Assembly (NCBI RefSeq): GCF_964204645.1
Contig: NC_134035.1
Coordinates: forward strand, 11,222,501-11,286,500
Length of the DNA stretch: 64,000 nucleotides
Direction: 5' to 3'
Source: Tubulanus polymorphus
Lineage: Eukaryota; Nemertea; Palaeonemertea; Tubulaniformes; Tubulanidae
Below, one piece after another: positions 60,601 through 64,000 of this stretch; position 1 is the first letter of the stretch, and every line of letters begins with the position of its first letter. The notes beneath the pieces were generated by a model that was not told the DNA's origin, did not search any database, and saw only the letters and a program-made list of their open reading frames with translations. Both the position numbers and the translations under genes were made by a program.

Positions 60601-61164
60601 AATGATACTTAAAATCACAGTTTGCACTAGTATAATTTCACTGAATTAAACTTTCACTTATTTTACTTTCGAAAATCGACAGCGCAAACCCAACAAAAAA
60701 CCCAGGGGCCGGTTCCATAGTTATCGCTTAGACTATAGACAAGTCTAAGACCAATTTCTGGCATGGCATAGACTGAAGACCAGTTTTAGAGCATCTTGTC
60801 ATGGCTTAGAATTAAGACCAGTCTAACACCATCTTGTCATGGCTTATACTTATGACCATTTTAAGACCGCCTTGGTTCTATAACCAATCTAGAAATTAAT
60901 GACAAGCCTTTAGATTTAAGATCACTTTTGGACTCAAGTCTCGACTATGGGACCAGCCCCAGCATAGCATACATTATATACCGGTAATATGGATTTGAAT
61001 AGAGTTTAGATTTTATTTCATACAGGATTCTCATATATACCTGGTATATCACATAGTATTCCATGTTATTGGCGTTGTAGCCCGGATAATAAGAAGGACA
61101 GATTAGATCTATTTTATCCCCCATATTCACATGTATCACATGATCGGTGTTGTTGGACTCGAAC
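48614..61164 (-). CDS. Ephrin (Eph receptor ligand) with duplicated alternative exon; first exon outside window
   Basis: Exons on the minus strand: 61041-61164, then either 57349-57517 (A) or 56209-56380 (B), then 50889-50993, 49415-49561, 48614-48795 (TAG). With A this gives 241 residues after the missing signal-peptide exon. Ephrin-domain landmarks: [30 protein letters not shown] or [15 protein letters not shown] or [22 protein letters not shown] and [14 protein letters not shown], including the four conserved cysteines. After the domain there is a Thr/Ser/Pro/Lys-rich stalk (about 50 residues), then a hydrophobic stretch ([20 protein letters not shown]) and only about 14 residues to the stop. 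That fits a GPI-anchor signal, or a membrane segment with almost no cytoplasmic tail. The ephrin-B tyrosine and PDZ tail is absent. Ephrins are cell-surface guidance and boundary ligands. The upstream exon was sought in 61165-64000 and not found. Confidence 0.9.
48870..49096. mobile_element. piggyBac-like MITE, eroded copy in ephrin intron
   Basis: Left end CCCTTTCAGTGTGG preceded by TAAA; right end GGCACTGAAATAG followed by CTAA. Both the target sites and the TIR have decayed. The interior block tattgaaagatggcagcacc is shared with the copy at 63597. 227 bp. Confidence 0.7.
54095..54259 (+). mobile_element. 165-bp MITE, copy 3, TSD TTC
   Basis: TTC|GGGGTCATTCATTTATTACG on the left and AATAAATGAATGATCCC|TTC on the right. 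Nearly identical to the copy at 33283-33447 along its whole length, so both moved recently. It lies in the ephrin intron between exon 2B and exon 3. Confidence 0.9.
56209..56380 (-). CDS. Ephrin alternative exon 2B
   Basis: 172 nt, acceptor gatttcag, donor gtaagt. Encodes [34 protein letters not shown] and [21 protein letters not shown]. It is homologous to exon 2A over its full length, with both structural cysteines kept. It starts at phase 0 and ends after one base of a codon, exactly as 2A does. No stop or frameshift. Confidence 0.88.
56457..56487 (+). repeat. A-rich run
   Basis: About 31 bp of almost pure A interrupted by single G bases, about 75 bp upstream of the exon 2B acceptor in gene direction. 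Read on the minus strand this is a long T-rich, polypyrimidine-like tract. Confidence 0.8.
56879..57150. mobile_element. piggyBac-like MITE between ephrin exons 2A and 2B
   Basis: TTAA|CCCTTTCAGTGCTGACT on the left and GAACTGAAAGGG|TTAG on the right. 272 bp. Its whole length aligns with the copy at 29079. It sits in the 968-bp intron that separates the two alternative exons. Confidence 0.85.
57349..57517 (-). CDS. Ephrin alternative exon 2A
   Basis: 169 nt, acceptor gtgtctctag, donor gtaagt. Encodes [33 protein letters not shown] and [22 protein letters not shown]. It joins exon 61041-61164 in phase ([14 protein letters not shown]) and exon 50889-50993 in phase (YYYI|TTSRGDL). Confidence 0.9.
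59802..60043. mobile_element. MITE with AGCCGCGATCACA terminal inverted repeats
   Basis: Left end taagccgcgatcacatgagc, right end ccgtgtgatcgcggctatag. The interior is built of ggcccgggccaaatttggcc-like palindromic blocks. Copies or fragments are at 22823 and about 19914. A TA target duplication is possible but not clean. Confidence 0.75.
60704..60960. mobile_element. Inverted-repeat element, ends GGGGCCGGTTCCATAGT
   Basis: Left end ggggccggttccatagtta, right end gactatgggaccagcccc. The interior holds repeated 'taagaccagttt' and 'catggctta' motifs, as in the copies at 46439 and 13108. It ends about 80 bp from the ephrin exon at 61041-61164. Confidence 0.7.
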
Positions 61165-64000
61165 CTGAAAAATACAAGCGACAAATTCGATAAGATAATA
61201 CGCAAGCAAAGAAACAAAGAAACTAGTCGTTTTCATCTTTTGGCAAATTTTAGGAGATTTGTTGTCTGTGCTTCAATTTCATGACAAAAAAATGAAATCA
61301 ATATCCTTGCATCGGTTGCTTAAAGTCTGTTCTGGGAAAATAGCAACTTCAGCGACTGAACATGATGAAGTCATTTGTTTTTGAATACTCTGTAATATCT
61401 GATCAAAATTTCAGTGAAATACTAGCCAACCACAGGGATATATATTAGCTTAGCATGTTACCAGTACATTCAGTCACTGCGCTATATCAAGTTTTTTTTG
61501 AAAAAGGCACAAACTTTCCATTCCTGATATTGCCTCATTCGATGAGCTTAAAATGCAATCCCCTGGCCCTGATCCGGTAAAGGTCAATGCATATTTTACA
61601 TTCTCAATCGATCGGGAAAAATGAGAATAAAACTGTCTGACAAGAATATCGTAGAATCAGTGAAGATAACATAGAAACAGAAGGTAATAAGGAAGCGTTA
61701 AACCTGCGTGTTTTGTAAACTGGAGAGGAAGGATTGCCCTAACTAACAGAGAATTGATGGGCACGCTGCCATTAACTCTGAGTGGCCTTTGCTACACTGA
61801 AATAGATTCCCACCGGGAGTATAAGACAAGCCATCGTAATTAGCAGACATGTAGAATTTGATATCATCACCTGCAGCAATTAATGCTTGAATTGAGCTGG
61901 TGCGGTGTGGCGGCCGAGTATTAGACAGATGCATCGGTTTGAGTTTAATCAAAATGAAGATAGTCAGAGATGAGTTTCCTCAGTGAATTGGTCTGTAGTT
62001 TATTGTGACCTATAATCATAGAGGCCCATGCTAAAATCTACCGACAACTAAGTCCCCACCTGGGGTTAATCCCATTTTAATCCCAATTTAGAGAGAAACC
62101 CAACTGACATCTTGTTGTAGATGAAAAAAAACTTGGAAACAATTTCTCTCAATTCTTTATCCAGAAATTCGCCAAGCCCTTCACTAAAACAACAATTTTC
62201 TAAGATTTAGACATCTGCAATATGCAACAACTGTACCAATTTATTAGGCATATAGATTTGCTAGACAAACTAGACAAAAATTGAATAATTGCTTATATCT
62301 CAAAATTGATGGAGTTTTAAAGGAGTTTCAGGCATTCTGCTCGGAATTAAAGGAGTTTCGAGCACCTTTAAAAACATTTTCCGTATAGACGGCGTTTTGA
62401 AAGAATAGGGAAGTTGTAAGGACCCCGTAAAAGTGCATAGCTAATGAGGCTGATAATACATGCGAAAGAGTTTTTACGGTCAGTGTCCATGTAAAGTTCA
62501 TACGTGCTTCCGACACATTTTCCCAACGACGATAAAAACATTCGGCCATAAAAGAACTAGTATTCATTTCGTATCGAATGAAACGCCGAGCGTGATTTTT
62601 GCGCGATTCGACCACCTGAAATGTGACGCTCCGCCGAGCCGTACTAATGAATACCGAACTGCGCGGAAAAACGCCACATTTTCGATCAATAAAACTCGAT
62701 TCCGAGCAAAAATAGGTGCGAAAATACAAAGCCCGCGCATCAAAGAAGACGCGATGCGAACAAAGATAACGAGATGTATTCGAGGAGTTGTTTTGTTCGA
62801 ATGTCTTATTACTTCATTGCTCGCGAAAGAAACTCTTGACTCATTTTGTCTCAGTCCGATACCCCCGGTTCATCGAAACGACGCGCCTAGAAATGGAGAC
62901 GTAATTAACTTTTTCGGCCGCGGGCGAATCGCTGGAATTCACCTCCGTATTCGCGATCGACGACGTGACCGTCCCTTAACCGCTTGAGATCGTAAACTAA
63001 GTACTATATAATCTATAGAAAGCTCGCGTCCAGTCGACTGACCGTTGAGAATGTCGTGAACACGGGTCAGTTGAAGTCACTGCTGAAAGCGTGCGATTTG
63101 TTTGTCACTGCAAACTTTGTTTTCTATACATTGCGAAGGTGTCAAACGAACGTGTCAACAGTACAATAGCAACTATAACAAACAGTTGGAGATTTCTGTA
63201 CGGTTTTTTCTAATACAATTAGACAGGAGAGTATTTCACACTGTCTGTCGCTTTATAAGAATATGTATATTTTGACGATTGGCGCTCGGGTCACGTTCTT
63301 TATTTAAACTTTATACATGAAGACATATATGAAGGCCGTATGAAGGCCTTTCACGAGCATAAAACAACCAGTAGGGAGCAACTTCAGACAGTATAACCAG
63401 TAATTTCTAAAATAAATCTCCTGCAGATTGTTGATTTGCTTAGGAATAATTTTGTCAAATTCTATCTATATATTTTAATTGGTTTTGTAATTAAAACATC
63501 CAAAAAATAATGATGACCATAGGGAACTGCTTTTTTCAGTCAGTCAGCCCACCAGATGGTGGTGTTGGTCAAGACTAGGAGTCTATTCCTTCTAAACCTT
63601 TTCAGCGCATCTACATCCCAGGGCGGTGTATCAATCAGTGATGGACTTTGCAAGTACACTGCATCTGGCGTATCGATGTTATAACTAATTAGTTTTTATC
63701 TCTATTGAAAGATGGCAGCACCTGTCAAACATAGTGAAATATCAGTAACTAACGATACACCCGCCGTGTAGACGCACTATAGTGGTATGCCCATTATTGG
63801 AGCTTTCAAAAATATTCAAATTTGAAAAATATTCAGCAATGAAGGGTTAATTAATACACTCCAACGCTGCTGCGTTGTCACCAAATCTCGAGTGCTTCAT
63901 AAACAGCATGCATGTTCGATAGAATTGACTGAGATGAACTACAAATTAATCGAAATATAGCGAAAGAACTTCGACGAACAACGACTCCTCGATCTAAAAC
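61165..64000. other. Ephrin first intron, noncoding as far as seen
   Basis: I searched the minus strand for an ephrin exon ending with the W-N-S-x-N-P segment and found none. The missing signal-peptide exon must therefore lie beyond 64000. A 175-codon open frame at 62460-62987 (+) has no recognisable domain. A piggyBac-like MITE is at 63597-63846. Confidence 0.5.
63597..63846. mobile_element. piggyBac-like MITE, fourth copy
   Basis: Left end CCTTTTCAGCGCATC preceded by TAAA; right end CAATGAAGGG|TTAA. 250 bp, inverted relative to the 29079 copy judging by the interior (gatggcagcacctgtcaaac). Moderately diverged. Confidence 0.75.

Noticed and set aside
62460-62987. 175-codon open frame on the plus strand
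   Set aside because: No recognisable domain and no family resemblance. It overlaps a long minus-strand open frame equally lacking in features and lies in the ephrin first intron. Kept as non-gene without transcript evidence.

Overview
The window is nuclear DNA from an animal. It is AT-rich, and its genes are split into short exons with GT-AG introns. It is dense in small inverted-repeat elements and minisatellites. The gene set (beta-1,4-galactosyltransferase, MINDY deubiquitinase, RUNDC1, a KCTD protein, ARL1, an HNMT-like methyltransferase, an ephrin and a peptide-receptor-like GPCR) fits a marine invertebrate, probably a lophotrochozoan. That placement is inference from overall character, not from a diagnostic sequence. 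All exon limits below come from reading splice sites and checking that the reading phase carries across each junction.

Layout. 1-1.4 kb: the last three exons of a GT7-family beta-1,4-galactosyltransferase (+). 3.5-4.4 kb: a possible small two-exon gene (+), not recognised. 5.5-11.2 kb: a complete eight-exon MINDY-1/2 (FAM63) deubiquitinase (-). 12.3-19.9 kb: a complete fourteen-exon RUNDC1 (+), divergent from MINDY. 19.9-26.7 kb: no coding sequence seen. 26.7-27.5 kb: a KCTD BTB protein with an intronless coding region (-), divergent from a complete six-exon ARL1 (28.2-32.3 kb, +). 34.6-36.9 kb: two related GPCR sequences (-), one full length except for an in-frame stop in TM6, the other only a broken TM7 end. 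37.5-41.3 kb: transposon-like and LINE debris and a large minisatellite. 41.6-42.5 kb: an HNMT-like methyltransferase (+). 48.6-61.2 kb: an ephrin gene (-) whose first exon lies beyond the window.

The most interesting signal is in the ephrin gene. The exon that carries the Eph-binding G-H loop is present twice, as two diverged, intact copies with the same splice phases. Including both copies, or neither, breaks the frame, so they behave as mutually exclusive alternative exons. Next in interest are the GPCR disabled by a single stop codon beside a decayed relative, a perfect 62-bp inverted repeat in RUNDC1 intron 10, and several non-autonomous transposon families (TTAA piggyBac-like, 3-bp-TSD, TA-TSD and 9-bp-TSD foldback) whose termini and target duplications can be read directly.

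Most genes here are unrelated housekeeping or signalling genes, so little joint function is implied. The two head-to-head pairs (MINDY/RUNDC1 and KCTD/ARL1) could share promoter regions.
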